This document shows, piece by piece, positions 41,691 through 54,103 of a stretch of 64,000 nt of DNA. The position numbers and the translations under genes were made by a program. The notes beneath the pieces were generated by a model. That model ran no database searches. It was given only the letters and a program-made list of their open reading frames with translations, and was not told the origin of the DNA. The number at the start of each line of letters is the position of its first letter. The first letter of the stretch is position 1. The stretch is from positions 28,086,536 to 28,150,535 of the forward strand of contig CM064417.1 in NCBI GenBank assembly GCA_032690845.1, read 5' to 3'. This stretch comes from Eleusine coracana subsp. coracana (Eukaryota > Streptophyta > Magnoliopsida > Poales > Poaceae).

Positions 41691-42573
41691 TCCTGATCTT
41701 TTGATAGGTTCTGATAATCTTGATTAAGACGGAGGCGATACACAAATCGATCCGGCTTCTGAACGACACGTTTTGAACCCTGCAATCGCAGCACAACGTC
41801 TCCTATGGTTATCAACCATTCAAGAATGATTGACCTCGCCGAGAAGGCTTATCCTTGTCTGTAAATCAAGAACACAAGCAAGAACAAAGAAGAATGCAAC
41901 CAAATTTATAAGTATATGATGAATCTCACAAATTAGAGTCTCACAAACCGATCAAGCGGCAAAACTGTTATCTACCAAATAATCTAAGCAGAACTCAAAC
42001 CCTAATAAAGAGGCGGCAGCTGTATATGAGTACCCTAGGATCGTGCATGATCCCCTGTACGCAGTCCTAAGTGGGCTCAACTCGATACATGGCCCAAAGA
42101 CCGATTACGGTGTCGCAGCACCAGGACAGATTGTGAAAGTCGACTTGTTTTGGTGATTGCCGACGGCTCGGGATGAATTTTGATATGGGACCAGACGGGT
42201 TGAAAAGATCTTTTCATTATCTTTCCAGGCATATGTAGAACGTCCAAATCCGAGTCAGTATGCGTTCTGGGCGTCCGTTTTAGTGCAGACTAGTTCTGGG
42301 CTCTAAAATAGACTCGAAGTCTGTTTTGATTGGGCCTCCACCTTGGCTTGGACGTCCTTGCTGACCCATCACGCCTCCAATCACCTCCCTAGCTATCTCA
42401 TCATCATCTCCACGGTTCCTAACAATAATTAATTCATTAGGTAGCCATATGTTCTCAAAATCACATAAAGAAATCATTAAGAACAAGCTCACCAGTAAAT
42501 TCAGTTGTAGCGCATGAACTTGCATTTTGATTGGCGGAATGCTGGGTGTATTCATAAGGGGGATGTCCTCATC

Positions 42574-42586
42574 ATTCTCCCCCTTT
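42574..42586 (-). promoter_or_regulatory. Polypurine tract of the Gypsy relic
   Basis: Minus strand AAAAGGGGGAGAA immediately before the repeat beginning TGATGAGGACATC. It fixes the element orientation. Confidence 0.7.
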
Positions 42587-42777
42587 TGAATTAGAGTCGT
42601 ACTCGATTTGAGCTCATCTCTTTCTCTCATGTATGGTCTCAAATCTCAAATATTAATTGTGAAACTATTCCAAAACTTGGGATGCAACTCATATTTATAT
42701 GCATTATGAAATTTGCCATCACAATGAGAATCTACAGTAGAAGACATTCCATGCAAATTAATAACCTCTTTGAAAAC

Positions 42778-44037
42778 TTAGTCAACAATATAAGCATCAT
42801 TCTCACTCTTATCACAAGGTAGACAATGTGTGATCTTAGAAATACTAGAAAAAGATGACATGACATGATAATTGTTATCAAAGTTTTCTAGTTGGTCATT
42901 TAGTTGTATAACATAAGGATGTTTCAATTTTGAAGAAACATAAACTCTATGCATCATAAACATACCTTTATGATCATAGTTGCCAATAACATAAAAAATA
43001 TTTCTTACCAATAAAGGCAATTCAGTTTGAGAAAAGATTTTATTCTTCATGATATTTAGATCAGAAAGAACATCAAATTCAATAAAACCCAAAGTATTCA
43101 AAGAAGACAATAATTTCTGTTCATCCTTTTCACATATAACTAAAATCAAATATTTAATTTCAGCACTAGTGGGAGAATCATAAGTAAAAACATCAAGCTC
43201 ATTCATTTGTTATGGCAAAGGTATAAGTGGAGCATTGACACACACCATCTCTTTATCACAAGGACTAGCAGATAAATCAACTTGTTGCAATGAAAAATCA
43301 AGACAAGGTTCCAATACAACAAGATTGTTGGAACAATTTAGCACATTAGAAAAGTTCTTACTTGAAACAACTTGTTCTTTTTCCTTCACATTATCCTCTT
43401 CTTTGTGTAAACGCTGAAAAGTATTAATTGCAACAAGAGGCAAGGAAATATGTTCATCCTCTAGTAATTCAAATTTTGATGAAAGTGTTTCAACATTTGA
43501 AACAACCCATTCTTTCCTAAATGGTTTATTTTTTCTTCTCTCAAGCCTTTGTTTACCTTCTTCTAAAATTTCAGCAGCGGTCATAAATTTAAGAGTAACT
43601 TTTCTACCATTGTATTTAAATGAGTAGCTATTTGCAATGATATTGTGCAAAGCATTATTTGTAAAAATCTAAGATTTACTCAATAACAAATGACATGCTT
43701 GCATAGGTACTATATCAAATTCTGCACTATCCTTATAAGAACCAATGAAAAATTCAATGCGTGTAATTTTATCTACCTTTATATTATCACAAGAATTTAC
43801 CCATTGGATGTAGTATGGAAATGGGTGTGGTTGTGTGGTCAAGCCAAGCTTCTTGACCAACTCCAAGCTTGCGATGTTGCGGCTACTTTCTCCATCAATG
43901 ATGACATGATAGCGTCGGTCCTTCACAATAAAGTGAGTTTGGAACAAGTTGTTTAATTGATTTTACTCCACCTTCTCCATTTGAGAACTGATCACTTGTT
44001 GTGCTACAACACTTGTATCATCCTCATTAGACGCCAT
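42778..44037 (-). pseudogene. Gypsy protease region, broken
   Basis: Starts MASNEDDTSVVAQQV, then QTHFIVKDRRYHVIIDG, which is the retropepsin-like segment found in many grass Gypsy polyproteins, followed by KKLGLTTQPHPFPYYIQWV and VPMQACHLLL. The catalytic loop reads DGESS where I would expect DGGS. A stop sits near 43960 and another after LLLSKS (43666-43668). Downstream frames (43210-43650 and 42778-43206) continue the linker that normally precedes reverse transcriptase, but no RT follows. Confidence 0.7.
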
Positions 44038-45238
44038 TGACTCATCACCATGAGTATTGTAACCTGTCATTATTAGTAGCAAACAAGAAAACACACAAGA
44101 GTATATTTTCTTATCACTACTATCTACAAACAGTAGAAACTCTCAACAAGCAAATGGAAGCATCTTACCAAACTCTTACAAAGTTCTTAATTATCCTAAG
44201 CAAAGGATACCTAGGAGAGTGTGATCCGACGATTGTGAGGGTCCAAAATATGTGCCTGTTCAGAAGGATATATGTGGAGCTAGGTAGGCAAATTATAGTA
44301 GCAAGGATTAGCAATATTTCAATTCAGAATTTGCAAAACTAAATAATAGTCCCAAGCTAGTCTATGTACCGGCCTAAACTTGTCATGGATCTGGTTCAAG
44401 CGAGCAAACAAATGACTCAACAAAAGACACAAATGATGCAAGCAATTCTGAATTTTTTTCCTTTCCTTTTTTTTTCTGCGGTTTTGGGTGTGGCTTTTTC
44501 TTCTCCTTTTTTTCAGCAGCTTATTGCCTTTTGCTTGTTTCCTTTTTCTTTCTTTTGATACAGAACTGTAGCAAGAATTACTAGTTTTATAGCTCAAAGA
44601 AACACCTCAACTTTCTTTTCTTAACACAGGTCTACAAGATGAAACAAAAGCACAAGTAATACGGTTTGAGAGACCTATTTCCAATGATTTGGCTTTTATT
44701 GGAATAATGTAGTATGAAACTGATATGCACAAGCTAGTAACGGTATAGCTACCTACACTAGCAAATATGGCTGCACCACCAATATGGGTAACATGCAGTT
44801 TGTAACAAGCAAAGTCGATCTGAACTTTCTCCCTCTTATTTTTTTTAACACAGCAGGCCAAACATTAGAACAATATTTGTGCACACATTCAAACAGCAGT
44901 GCTGGTATCTAGGATCAAATGGAAACAAAAAATAAATCCTTCACTATAAAACTCCTTTCTCCTATTCTTCCAACGTGTGCATCCAAAATAATCTGATTTC
45001 TCTAGCACATGCGCAAGGAAACAAGTGTTGCGCACAATTTACCTAGACCAATGGACAAACACAAGACCTGCAACACAATGACACGACGAGAGACTAAAAT
45101 TCAGGACAGCAATCTAAAAGAAAAATTGTAGGCACAAAGTGGATATAGGACAGCGGAAATTATACAAACAAATATTTTTGTAGGGCAATTTTCTGGACTC
45201 TAGGATGATGGCACGAACTAAACAAAGTTAAGGGTGGG
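44038..45238 (-). other. 5' leader of the Gypsy relic, no gene seen
   Basis: AT-rich untranslated-type sequence with pyrimidine/purine runs (44455-44560). No gag N-terminal domain is visible, so a large internal deletion joins the leader to the protease region. Confidence 0.45.
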
Positions 45239-46127
45239 TTCCTGATCTTCTGATAGGTTCTGATAATCTTGATTAAGACGGAGGCAATACACAAATCGAT
45301 CCGGCTTTCGAACGACACGTTCTGAACCTTGCAATCACAGCACAACGTCTCCTATGGTTATCAACCGTTCAAGAACGATTGACCTCACCGAGAAGGCTTA
45401 TCCTTGCCTGAAAATCAAGAACACAAGCAAGAACAAAGAAGAATGCAACCAAATTTACAAGTATATGATGAATCTCACAAGTTGGGGTCTCACAAACCGA
45501 TCAAGCGGCAAAACTGTTATCTACAGAATAATCTAAGTAAAACCCAAACCCTAATATAGAGGCGGCAGCTGTATATGAGGACCCTAGGGTCATGCAAGAC
45601 CCCCTGGACGCAGCCCTAAGGGGGCTCAACTCGATACATGGCCCAAAGACCGATTACGGTGTGGCAGCATCAGGACAGATTCTGAAAGTCGACTTGTTTT
45701 GGTGATTGCTGACGGCTTGGGACGAATTTTGATATGGGACTAGTTGGGTTGGAAATATATTTTCGTTATCTTTCCAGGCATATGTATAACGTCCAAATCC
45801 GAGTCAGTATGCGTCCTGGGCGTCCGTTTTAGTGCAGACTGGTCCTGGGCACCGAAATAGACTCGAAGTCGGTTTTGATTGGGCCTCCACGTTGGCTTGG
45901 ACGTCCTTGCTGGCCCATCACGTCTCCAATCACCTCCCCAGCTATCTCATCATCAGCTCCATGGTTTCTAACAATAATTAATTCATTAGGTAGCCATATG
46001 TTCTCAAAATCACATAAATAAATCATTAAGATTAAGAACAAGCTCACCAGTAAATTCAGTTGTCGCGCATGAACTTGTATTTTGATTGGCGGAGTGCTGG
46101 GTGTATCCATAAGGGTGATGTCCTCAT

Positions 46128-46291
46128 CAAAGAACCCACCTACGGCAAGGCCAGGACTGTGGGCAAAGCCACAGCCTATTAAATCCAAGAAGCCACGGAC
46201 CGCACTAAGGATGAAGAAGGTGTGGCGAGTGAAGGAAGTGCAGCCATCCGCTTCCACTTCTCTAGGAACGGACGCCGCGACATCAAGCTAA
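46128..46291 (+). pseudogene. Element A gag-protease tail
   Basis: Reads KSKKPRTALRMKKVWRVKEV to a stop at 46289. It corresponds to the Lys-rich tail of B (IKQVWRKKEV near 52545) and shows that element A continues on the far side of the Gypsy relic. Confidence 0.6.
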
Positions 46292-47031
46292 ACATGATCA
46301 TCAGACTTTAAAAATTGTTGAGCCCTTGCCAAAGATAAATTGGTATTTTCCTCAATTTTTGCACATTTGAATTTTTCCAAAACTTTTGGATTCTTTCAAG
46401 TTTGCCACTCAATTTGCATATTTGGATTTCACACATGTATGTTGGAATTTATTCCAACCCTCTTCTTTGTTTGATAAAAAGTACAAAATTCGATTTTCGG
46501 TTTTCAACTTTGATAAATATTTTTTTTCTGAGCAAAATTCTATCAAAACTTTGGACCTAACCTCTACAGCTCAGAAAATATAGTTGTTATGGAGTTATGG
46601 GCTAAAGTGGTGGACCAATAGGACCCACCCACGATCGGCTGAACACCCATGTTCGGTTGAAGGGGTGTGGGCCCCACCAACCTTGGCCTTTTGCCAACGG
46701 TTGGATTTGGCTTCCCACTAGCCGTTTTCGATCGTTTGCGATTTTTTTCCTATAAATTGAGTGCCCGGGGATTCCAAGTTCACTTCTCATTTCACTCCCT
46801 CCTTCACTCATTTGCTCTTGAGCTCTCACTTTGTTTCTCCAAATTTGTCACTCCAAAACCCATCAAAAATATTTCTCTTTTTAGTTTCTTTGTTTTTTGG
46901 TGTGTTCAAGTCCTTTGAAAAGCTTGGCAAGATCAACACGGCCGGTAGATTTTATTTGCTAACCCATAACCCGTGTTCGAGTTGTTCTTGTGTTTTTGCT
47001 TAATTGGTGCAGATGAAGAAGGCTAAGGCAT
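46292..47031 (+). promoter_or_regulatory. Element A internal promoter and leader
   Basis: After an AT-rich block a TATA box (CCTATAAATTGAG, TATA at 46751) is followed by a C/T-rich leader (CACTCCCTCC, CTCTCACTTTG) and then TTGGTGCAG before an ATG at 47013 (MKKAKA). This mirrors the B layout at 53817-54104: TATA, leader, intron-like 3' end, ATG. The frame is cut after six codons by the LTR of element C. Confidence 0.5.
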
Positions 47032-48148
47032 TGTTGGCGGCCTATAAAACCTAATATCGGCCACCAACCGATAGAGAAATGCAAGGTAAGAGACCAAAGT
47101 TCACTAAATATTTGTTTAAACTAATAAAGTTTTACGAGTTTTTGTGAAATATGTGCTTGCAAGTATAAAGGGGCTGAAATATGCAAAAACATGAAGAAAC
47201 ACCCCGTCGACCGATCACGACTGTAAACAGTCGATCGACAAGGTCATTTACAGCTAATATCAGCACCCGATCGTCAGGGTTGTTTATAGCTAAAATCAGC
47301 ACCCGGCCGACCCTGCAAAACACTCTACCATGATGTCGTTTTCTCCTCCCGGATCAAAAGATGTGAAAAGTGATGAAGGAAAGAAGGCCATCAATTGGCC
47401 TAACCGGGAGAAGTCAAGGGGCAACCAAGGAGGGGTCGGCACCCGGCCAAGGCCATCGCCCGGCAAGGACCACCGCCCGACCTGTCCTGCCGCCCGGCCT
47501 CGGGTTGCCACCCGAGGTGGCCAGCCCACTAGGCCCAAGAGGCCTACCGCCCCCCAAAAAAGAAAGTTGGTGGAAACCGACCTATCAACCATCATCGGGA
47601 CAACATCTGAGCCATCCAGGAAGAGTCGGTCGGGAACCGACCCAATCAAACGGCGGCCTAACATACTCGGCCGCCAACCTATCCCGCCGCCAGATGCACC
47701 GACTTTGGCCCACTGACTCCACGTCACCTATAAATACCTCCCAGCCCATCGCCACCTATAAATAGAGGAGAATTCAGGAGGAAATCAAGAAGCAACACAT
47801 CAAGGAGTCCATTTCCCAGTATTTGTGCTACTTAGTAGAGTAAGTTAGTTAGTCGGGAGTTAGAGTCTAGTCGAGAGCAATGCTTGAGATTCCAGAATTA
47901 TCTTGGAGTCTTGGTATGAGCTCTCTTGTATGTTTTCTCTTTTTGCAAGACTTATCTTTTATCAATATAAATATCTTTTGTTTTATATCTTGTCAAGCAT
48001 TTATTTTAACTTAGTGATTTCCTCAAGTTATGATCATCAGGAAGAAACTTTGTTGATTAGTTCACCGGTTATCCGGCTAGGATTTAATTAAGTTTTAGTT
48101 CTTTCTAGGACATAGACTTGGTTACTTCCTGGCTATTCTTCCACTAGG
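47032..48148 (+). mobile_element. Element C 5' LTR, left part
   Basis: Starts TGTTGGCGGCC and matches the first 1.18 kb of the B LTRs (U3 with many GCCGCCCGGCC motifs, TATA at 47757-47764, then GTTAGAGTCTAGTCGAGAG). It stops after TTCCACTAGG, where element B begins; the missing 3' part lies beyond B at 59267-60699. The LTR interrupts element A just after its internal ATG. Confidence 0.75.
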
Positions 48149-48942
48149 TGTTGGTGGCCCGTAAAACCCAATATCGGCCACCAACCGGCCGAGAAATGCA
48201 AGGTAAAGACCTAAGATCAATAAATATTTGTTTAAACTAATAAATATTCCACCCCATTTTGGTGAGATATGTGTTTGCAAGTATAAAAGGGCCAAAATAT
48301 GCAAAAACATGAAGAAACACCCCGTTGGCTGATCACCACTGTGAAACAGCCATTTTCACTAGCCGACATGGTCGTTTACGGCTAAAATCAGGACCTAGAC
48401 GACAGGGTCGTTTACAGCTGAAATCAGCACCCGACCGATTCTACAAAATACTCCACCACGATGCCGTCTCCTACCAGACCAAGACACATGAAATGTGGTG
48501 AAGGAAAGAAGGCCATCAAGTGGCCTAATCGGGAGAGGTCAAGGGGCAACCCAGCAAGGTGTCGGCACCCGGCCAAGGCCGCCGCCAGGCATGGGCTGCC
48601 GCCCAACCAACCTTGCCGCCCGACCTGGCCTGCCGCCCGGCCTCGGGTTGCTACCCGGGGTTGCCAGCCCATGAGGCCTACCGCCCGCCAACGGAAGAGT
48701 CGGTAGAAACCGACCCAACAACCACCTTCAGGACACAATCCAAGCCATCGGGAGAAGGTCGGTCGGGGAACCGACATGATCCAAGGGCCGCCCGGCCTTG
48801 CCCGCCGCCCGACGGTGCATGCCGCCTGGAATGCCCGGCCGCCCGGTACACGTGGCTGCCAGGCCTTGCCCGCCGCCCGGCGGACCGACTTCGGCCTATG
48901 GACTCTACGTCACCTACAAGTATCCCTTTGCCCATTGCCACC

Positions 48943-48950
48943 TATAAATA
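48943..48950 (+). promoter_or_regulatory. TATA box of the element B 5' LTR
   Basis: TATAAATA followed by GAGGGGG. Equivalent boxes lie at 47757-47764 (element C LTR) and 58158-58165 (element B 3' LTR). Confidence 0.75.
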
Positions 48951-49319
48951 GAGGGGGAATTCGGCAGAAAGGAGTATCATCGAAACAACACATCAAGGAG
49001 TCCATTTCCCACTACTTGTGCTACTTAGTAGAGGTGGTTAGTTAGTCGGGAGTTAGAGTCTAGTCGAGAGCATTGCTTGAGATTTCAGAATTGTCTCAGA
49101 GTCTTGGTATGAGCTCTCTTGTATCTTTTCTCTTTATGTCAGACTTATCTTTTATTAATATAAATATCTTTCCTTTTTTTATCTTGTCAAGTTTTTATTT
49201 ATTCATTTCCTCATGTTATAATTATCGGGAAGAAACATTGTTGCGTATTTCATGAGTTTCTCGGCTAGGATTTAATCAAGTTTAGTTCTCTGGGACTTAG
49301 ACTTGGTTATTTCCTGGCT

Positions 49320-49346
49320 ATTCTTCCACTAGGCCAATGGAAGAAT
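49320..49346. other. Hairpin around the CTAGG insertion site in the LTR
   Basis: ATTCTTCC and GGAAGAAT form a perfect 8-bp inverted repeat with the 11-base loop ACTAGGCCAAT. The CTAGG in the loop is the sequence duplicated on both sides of element B. The element B 3' LTR copy (about 58538) has the same arm with a slightly weaker partner. Confidence 0.7.
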
Positions 49347-50056
49347 ATCTAGTGAAGGTGTAGGTGCGGTGCCTAAGTTAACGCTAGCTGCATTTGCATT
49401 CATCCCCACAGGCTGTGTGGTAGGAGGCAGGTGGTGACAGTCCTGTCCGTCCCTTTAGTAATCCACTACGTTCGGGAAGTCTCAAGCAGGGTTGTCTAGC
49501 GATAGCGTACCCACTAGTACAGAGGTTAGTTACCGACCCATATTAGTGGGTCGTTTCCGTGCCCTGAAGTGAGCTAACAGATGAAAAACTCGAGGCTGTA
49601 CCCAGAATATGGTGTAAGCGTTCAACCCGAGTAACTAGGATTTGACGCTTGACTTAGATATATTAGAAAGATATATTTTAGGAATCTTAGACTTAGACTC
49701 GCTGTCCTACCGGCTAGCTTAACCGATCTCTTTATTTATCATAGTGTGGATTTCTCCTGTGTTACTACCCCTACTATTATTATTGAACATCCTTACCCCC
49801 ATCTTTGGTCAGTTGGTATAATTCTTATTGTTATATCTTTGTTAAACCAAGATAATCTTATGCCTAGCTTTCCTGAGGAAAATAAATATGGTACCTTGGA
49901 ATACTCCCGGGTGAAATGCTAAAATGGTGTTCCGTGCGCTTGCGGATTAATTCAGTTTATTCTTAAAGCATAACAAACGCCAACAAACAATTCTAGCACC
50001 GTACCAGAAATAGTGATATTTCTAGTATGACATTAAGAAGTGTCAACAAGCATTTC

Positions 50057-50074
50057 TGGCGCCGTTGCCGGGGA
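50057..50074 (+). promoter_or_regulatory. Primer binding site of element B (tRNA-Asp)
   Basis: TGGCGCCGTTGCCGGGGA, eight bases after the LTR. It is the typical Athila/Tat site complementary to the 3' end of tRNA-Asp. Confidence 0.9.
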
Positions 50075-50188
50075 AGCAATAGGCTAAGATATCGGAATTT
50101 TAACATTGATATTTCTATCAAGAAGTTACCGCTTTCCTTTGCGGGCTTGCCCTTGTTTTGTTTATTTATGGTGTAAACAGGATGCTTT

Positions 50189-52623
50189 ATGACTGGTTTT
50201 GACCTACCAGACAACTACCACAACGATCCGGAGGCTTTGTTGAGGAGAGTGCATCAACGACTCACCCCTCCTTGTCTTGTACTTCCTCTTGAAGCACATC
50301 CGATCATGCAAGCTTAGCTGCGAGTCCCATCTTCGTCCGCTCAACCAACCATGGATGAAAAGACGATCCATGACTACTCCGCCCCGTCTGCAGACAACAT
50401 TCACACCGGTCCAAACCCGAACATGGGGAACGGAGGCTATAAGCTAAAACCGGCCTTAATCAACATGGTTTTGGCCAGCCCTTTCTATGGCAAGGCATCA
50501 GAAGACGCAAATGCCCACCTCCAACAGTTTTTGGCGGTGTGCAGCACTTTCACCATGAGGGATGTGACCCCTGAAGCCATTCACCTTCGCCTTTTCCCAT
50601 TCTCACTCTTGGGGAAGGCCAAGCAGTGGTTCTACAACAATCAAGAAGATCTCACCATATGGGATAAGTGCTCCAATGCCTTCCTTGCCAGGTTCTTCCT
50701 GCTAGGCAAAACCAATGCCCCGCGGAAAAAAATTTCAAGTTCCAACAGCTGACCTATGAAAGCATCCCTAAGGCATGGGAACGCTTCCAAGAGTACACTT
50801 TGGCGTCCCACATCATGGAATGCAAGATTGGTTGCTAATACAAAGCTTTTACCATGGGCTCAACCGTCCCACTCGTGAGCACCTTGATGCTGCCGCTGGA
50901 GGTTCCTTCTTCTCTCTGAAGGTCAAAGAAGCTCAAACCCTCATAGAAAAGATGGTCGCCAATTACAGTGGCTATGATGAGAGGTAGAGCTAGCCGCAAC
51001 CCAAAATGAGGGGAGTCCACCAAGTTGATGGTATTGACATGTTAACAATCAAGATGGATCAACTTTTGAAGAAGATGGAATCGCCTCAGACTGCCCAATC
51101 CTTAGACTCTCGCATGACTTGCAAAGTCCATGGCAATGTTGGACACATGGGTAGCCACTGTCCAGAGACTCAAGAAGAAGAAGTGGACTACCTCAATAAC
51201 AACAGCAACAACAACGGGTTTAGGCTCTGTACGAACAACTTCAGATGGGAGTCCAATCCAAACCTCTCCTTTGACAAGAACATGGGTAACTCTGGAAACT
51301 TCACTTGTAATGAACCTTCCTTCCGTGATCTTGTTCTAGGATCAATGAAAGTATTAGTAGGAAATTTATTGCTATTGATAAAGTCCTAGAAAGCATAGAT
51401 TCTCGTATGGAAGCTTTCAATACCTCTCTGTAAAACTAGCTTAGTCATAATAAAATGTTAGAAATGCAAATTTCTCAGCTGGCCGCTTCTATTGTTAGGC
51501 CTAACTCAGGCAAGCTCCCCAGTCAGCCGGAAGCTAGCCCCAAAGAAAATGTTAATGCTGTCACAACTAGAGCCGGAAAATCCACACAGGATCCGCAAAA
51601 TCCTAACGCTGCAGGGAAGACCAGGGAACCCAATGAAGAGTCAGAAGGAGAGGAGTAAATTGAACTTGAGGAGATGAAGGCGCCTCTCAAGAAGTCGCCA
51701 CATGAGTTCTATGATGCCCCGGTGTTACCATTTCCCTCTCGCTAGAGGAAGCCAACAGTGGACGAACAATTTGGGAAATTTGTAGAGGTAATAAAGAAAT
51801 TATATGTCAATATACCGCTACTAGATGCCATGCAGGTTTCTACCTAGTCCAAGTACCTAAAGGACATCCTCAACAATAAATGCCCAATGCCATCCACTGA
51901 GATTGTCAAATTAATGGAGGAATGCAGCGTCGCCATCTTGAACTCCCTCCCAGAAAAGAAGCGAGATTCGGGATGCACAACCATCCCATGTTCCATCGGG
52001 ACGCAACAATTCAACAACACCCTTTGTGATTTGAGGGCAAGCGTGAGTGTCATGCCAAAGGTGGTGTATGACAAACCTAATGTAAATTCATTATCCCCTA
52101 CAGCAATGTGCTTGCAGCTCGCCAATCAATCAGTTTGCTACCCAGCGGGCATTGCGGAGGACGTACTCGTCAAAATAAGAAACTTCCTCATTCCCGTTGA
52201 CTTTGTGGTGGTAGATATGGAGGCCGACGTGAAGACAGCTCTTATACTAGGAAGGCCATTCCTTAGCACCGCAAATGCTAACATTGATGTTGGGGCTGGA
52301 GAAATCCACCTTAACATTAATGGGCACGACCAAAAGTTCGCCTTCAAGCCCCGAACGGAACAATGCAATTAGGTACGCACCTTTTATGGCAAAAATCCTA
52401 ACACGGTGTAGAAAATTGAGGTGTACCCAATTCCACAAAAATCGGGTGCACGTTGGTAAAAGTTGAGAGCGCACCACCCCTGCCCAAGAAGAAGAACGAG
52501 CCATAGGAAATGAAGAAAAAGGTCCCCGCCAAGCCAAAGAAAATCAAACAAGTATGGCGGAAGAAAGAAGTTGCACCAATCATGGAAAATTCTCCATCCA
52601 CGAAGGGCACCACGAAGAACTAA
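50189..52623 (+). pseudogene. Element B gag-protease, broken
   Basis: Begins MTGFDLPDNYHNDPEALL; gag core with PALINMVLASPFYGKA, LQQFLAVCSTFTMRDVTPEA, RLFPFSLLGKAKQWF and FSLKVKEAQTLIEKMVANY; zinc-knuckle-like CKVHGNVGHMGSHC; then a protease region with CDLRASVSVMPKVV and ALILGRPFLSTANANIDVG. Damage includes TAG near 50318, frame changes near 50730 and 50800, stops near 50986 and 51744, and a stop after the protease (52370). The protease loop reads D-L-R where A and C read D-L-G. Downstream is a Lys-rich tail ending at 52623. This is the Athila type of gag-pro with no pol. Confidence 0.8.
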
Positions 52624-53816
52624 ACACGGAGAACGTCTTATTCGAGACAAAAAAATTCAAACCCTTGTCGGAAGGTAACCGGTATTTATCCCATCTTTCT
52701 CTTGTACATACCACTAAATTAGGTTGTTTTTATTTCCTTCTTTAACGATGAAATTATGCTAATAAAAATTTGGTGATGACTCGGCCAAGTTTCCCGGCCG
52801 GGAGTTCGATTTTGTGTCAAAAGTGGCCATCCGGGTGATGATCCGAGACTCTAACCCAACCTGAAACAAACCAGTCAAATTTCAGCACCTGGGAGGTCAT
52901 TTTTCATGAAAAATGACCACCCGACTGGGTGATTTCTGTGCCGCGCAGCCAGGACCTGCCGCCCGGCCAAATATGGCCGCCCGACCAGGCTTTTTCTCGG
53001 ATTCTTTACTCTTGTGATCGAGACGTAAAACTTGAACCCTTGTCAGAAGGTATCTGATATTTATCCCCTTTCTTATCCTTGTATTTACCATTAATTTAGG
53101 TTTTTCCCTCTTTTATCACTAAATTTAGGCCATAAAAGAAAAGCAATAAAAAATATAAAATTTCAAAAAGTAAAAAAAAAAATTCTTGGTTGGGAGGTCG
53201 ATTTTGTGGCTAAAACGACCACCCGGGTGATGATCCGGGACACCAGCCCAGCCTGAAATAACCCAATCGAAATTCAGCATCCGGAAGGTCATTTTTCGTG
53301 AACAATAACCGCCCGACTGGGTTATTTCGGTGCCGCCCGACTAGACCCTACCGCCCAGCCATACTTTTTCTTGGATTCTTTGCTCTCTCATAGCAGGGAT
53401 GATGGCCATGAGTGGAGGAGGTGTGGCCAACACTTCCTTCATGAAAAATTCTCACCTAGAGCCCCACCATGAGTGAAAGCAAGTGAAGGAGAGCCACTCA
53501 AGTCACCTCACACTTCATCACCCACTCTCACCTGCCATCCTACTTACCTAGGCCTCATGAATGGCTGGGCACTCATTACAAGCATCCAACTCTAGCCATC
53601 CCATCAATCCCTCTTTGCTCCCCACTCTCTCAACACAAAGTTTTGGCCAAAGATAGCAAGTGGATCACATGGCGCATGGACCTAGCCCTCTCCCATCACC
53701 TCCAAAGCAATCATATAACAAAAGGAGGATGAGGACCTGCCACCCGGCATGGCCTACCGCCCGGCATGTGTCGCCGCCCGGCCTAGGCCAATGGCTTCCA
53801 AACCTCCCCTCGAGCC
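52624..53816 (+). other. Element B spacer rich in CCGCCCG motifs
   Basis: Contains two related copies of ACCCTTGTC[GA]GAAGGTA[AT] (about 52660 and 53036) and scattered GCCGCCCG[GA]CC motifs (52960-52990, 53330-53360, 53740-53785). It lies between the gag-protease and the internal promoter. No protein domain is visible where pol would be expected. Confidence 0.55.
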
Positions 53817-53824
53817 TATAAATA
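53817..53824 (+). promoter_or_regulatory. Internal TATA box of element B
   Basis: GAGCCTATAAATACCAAGG is followed by a C/T-rich leader (CTCTCTCTTCTCCC) and, about 285 bp on, TTTTGCAG directly before ATG 54104. Upstream lies a cluster of CCGCCCGGC motifs like the one in LTR U3. It would transcribe the second reading frame independently of the LTR. Confidence 0.6.
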
Positions 53825-54103
53825 CCAAGGCTCATTCTCCAAATTCTTCACCCCTCAACCTTCAACTAAAAACTCTCTCTTCTCCCTTTGCACTCCCTCT
53901 TTCTTTTCATTAGTTCCTCTAGTAAGTGCACTTTGAACATAGGAATAAAAGTGTGCTACAATAAAACCAACTAGAGAAAAGATTGCTGCTACCCTTGCAT
54001 GTTTGAACAACTAACACTTGGACTACTAACCGAACGACTAACTGCTAACCTTTATTATCATATTGTCCTTCGGGTATTGTGTCCATGTAACCGTTTTGCA
54101 GGA

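Larger units (their letters stand above)
41691..46127 (-). mobile_element. Minus-strand Gypsy relic inserted in element A
   Basis: Direct repeats of about 885 bp (41691-42573 and 45239-46127) share TTCCTGATCTT[CT]TGATAGG at one end and GATGTCCTCATCA at the other. They differ at many positions, so the insertion is old. In minus sense the tract AAAAGGGGGAGAA (42574-42586) directly precedes the 3' LTR. The interior keeps a gag/protease-type fragment and no reverse transcriptase or integrase. The primer site and TSD could not be identified, so the exact ends at 41691 and 45239 are uncertain. Confidence 0.7.
48149..50048 (+). repeat. 5' LTR of element B
   Basis: TGTTGGTGGCCC...GTGTCAACA, with TGTTG/CAACA inverted ends. 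U3 is rich in GCCGCCCGGCC-type motifs (48570-48880), and the TATA box CCTATAAATAGAGG is at 48943-48950. A long R/U5 follows, ending in GTGCGCTTGCGGATTAATTC. Confidence 0.85.

Noticed and set aside
47330..48951. Open frames rich in Pro, Arg and Gly within the LTRs (for example 47330-47765 and 48424-48951)
   Set aside because: They lie in GC-rich U3 promoter DNA made of GCCGCCCGGCC-type repeats and are not shared in frame between LTR copies.
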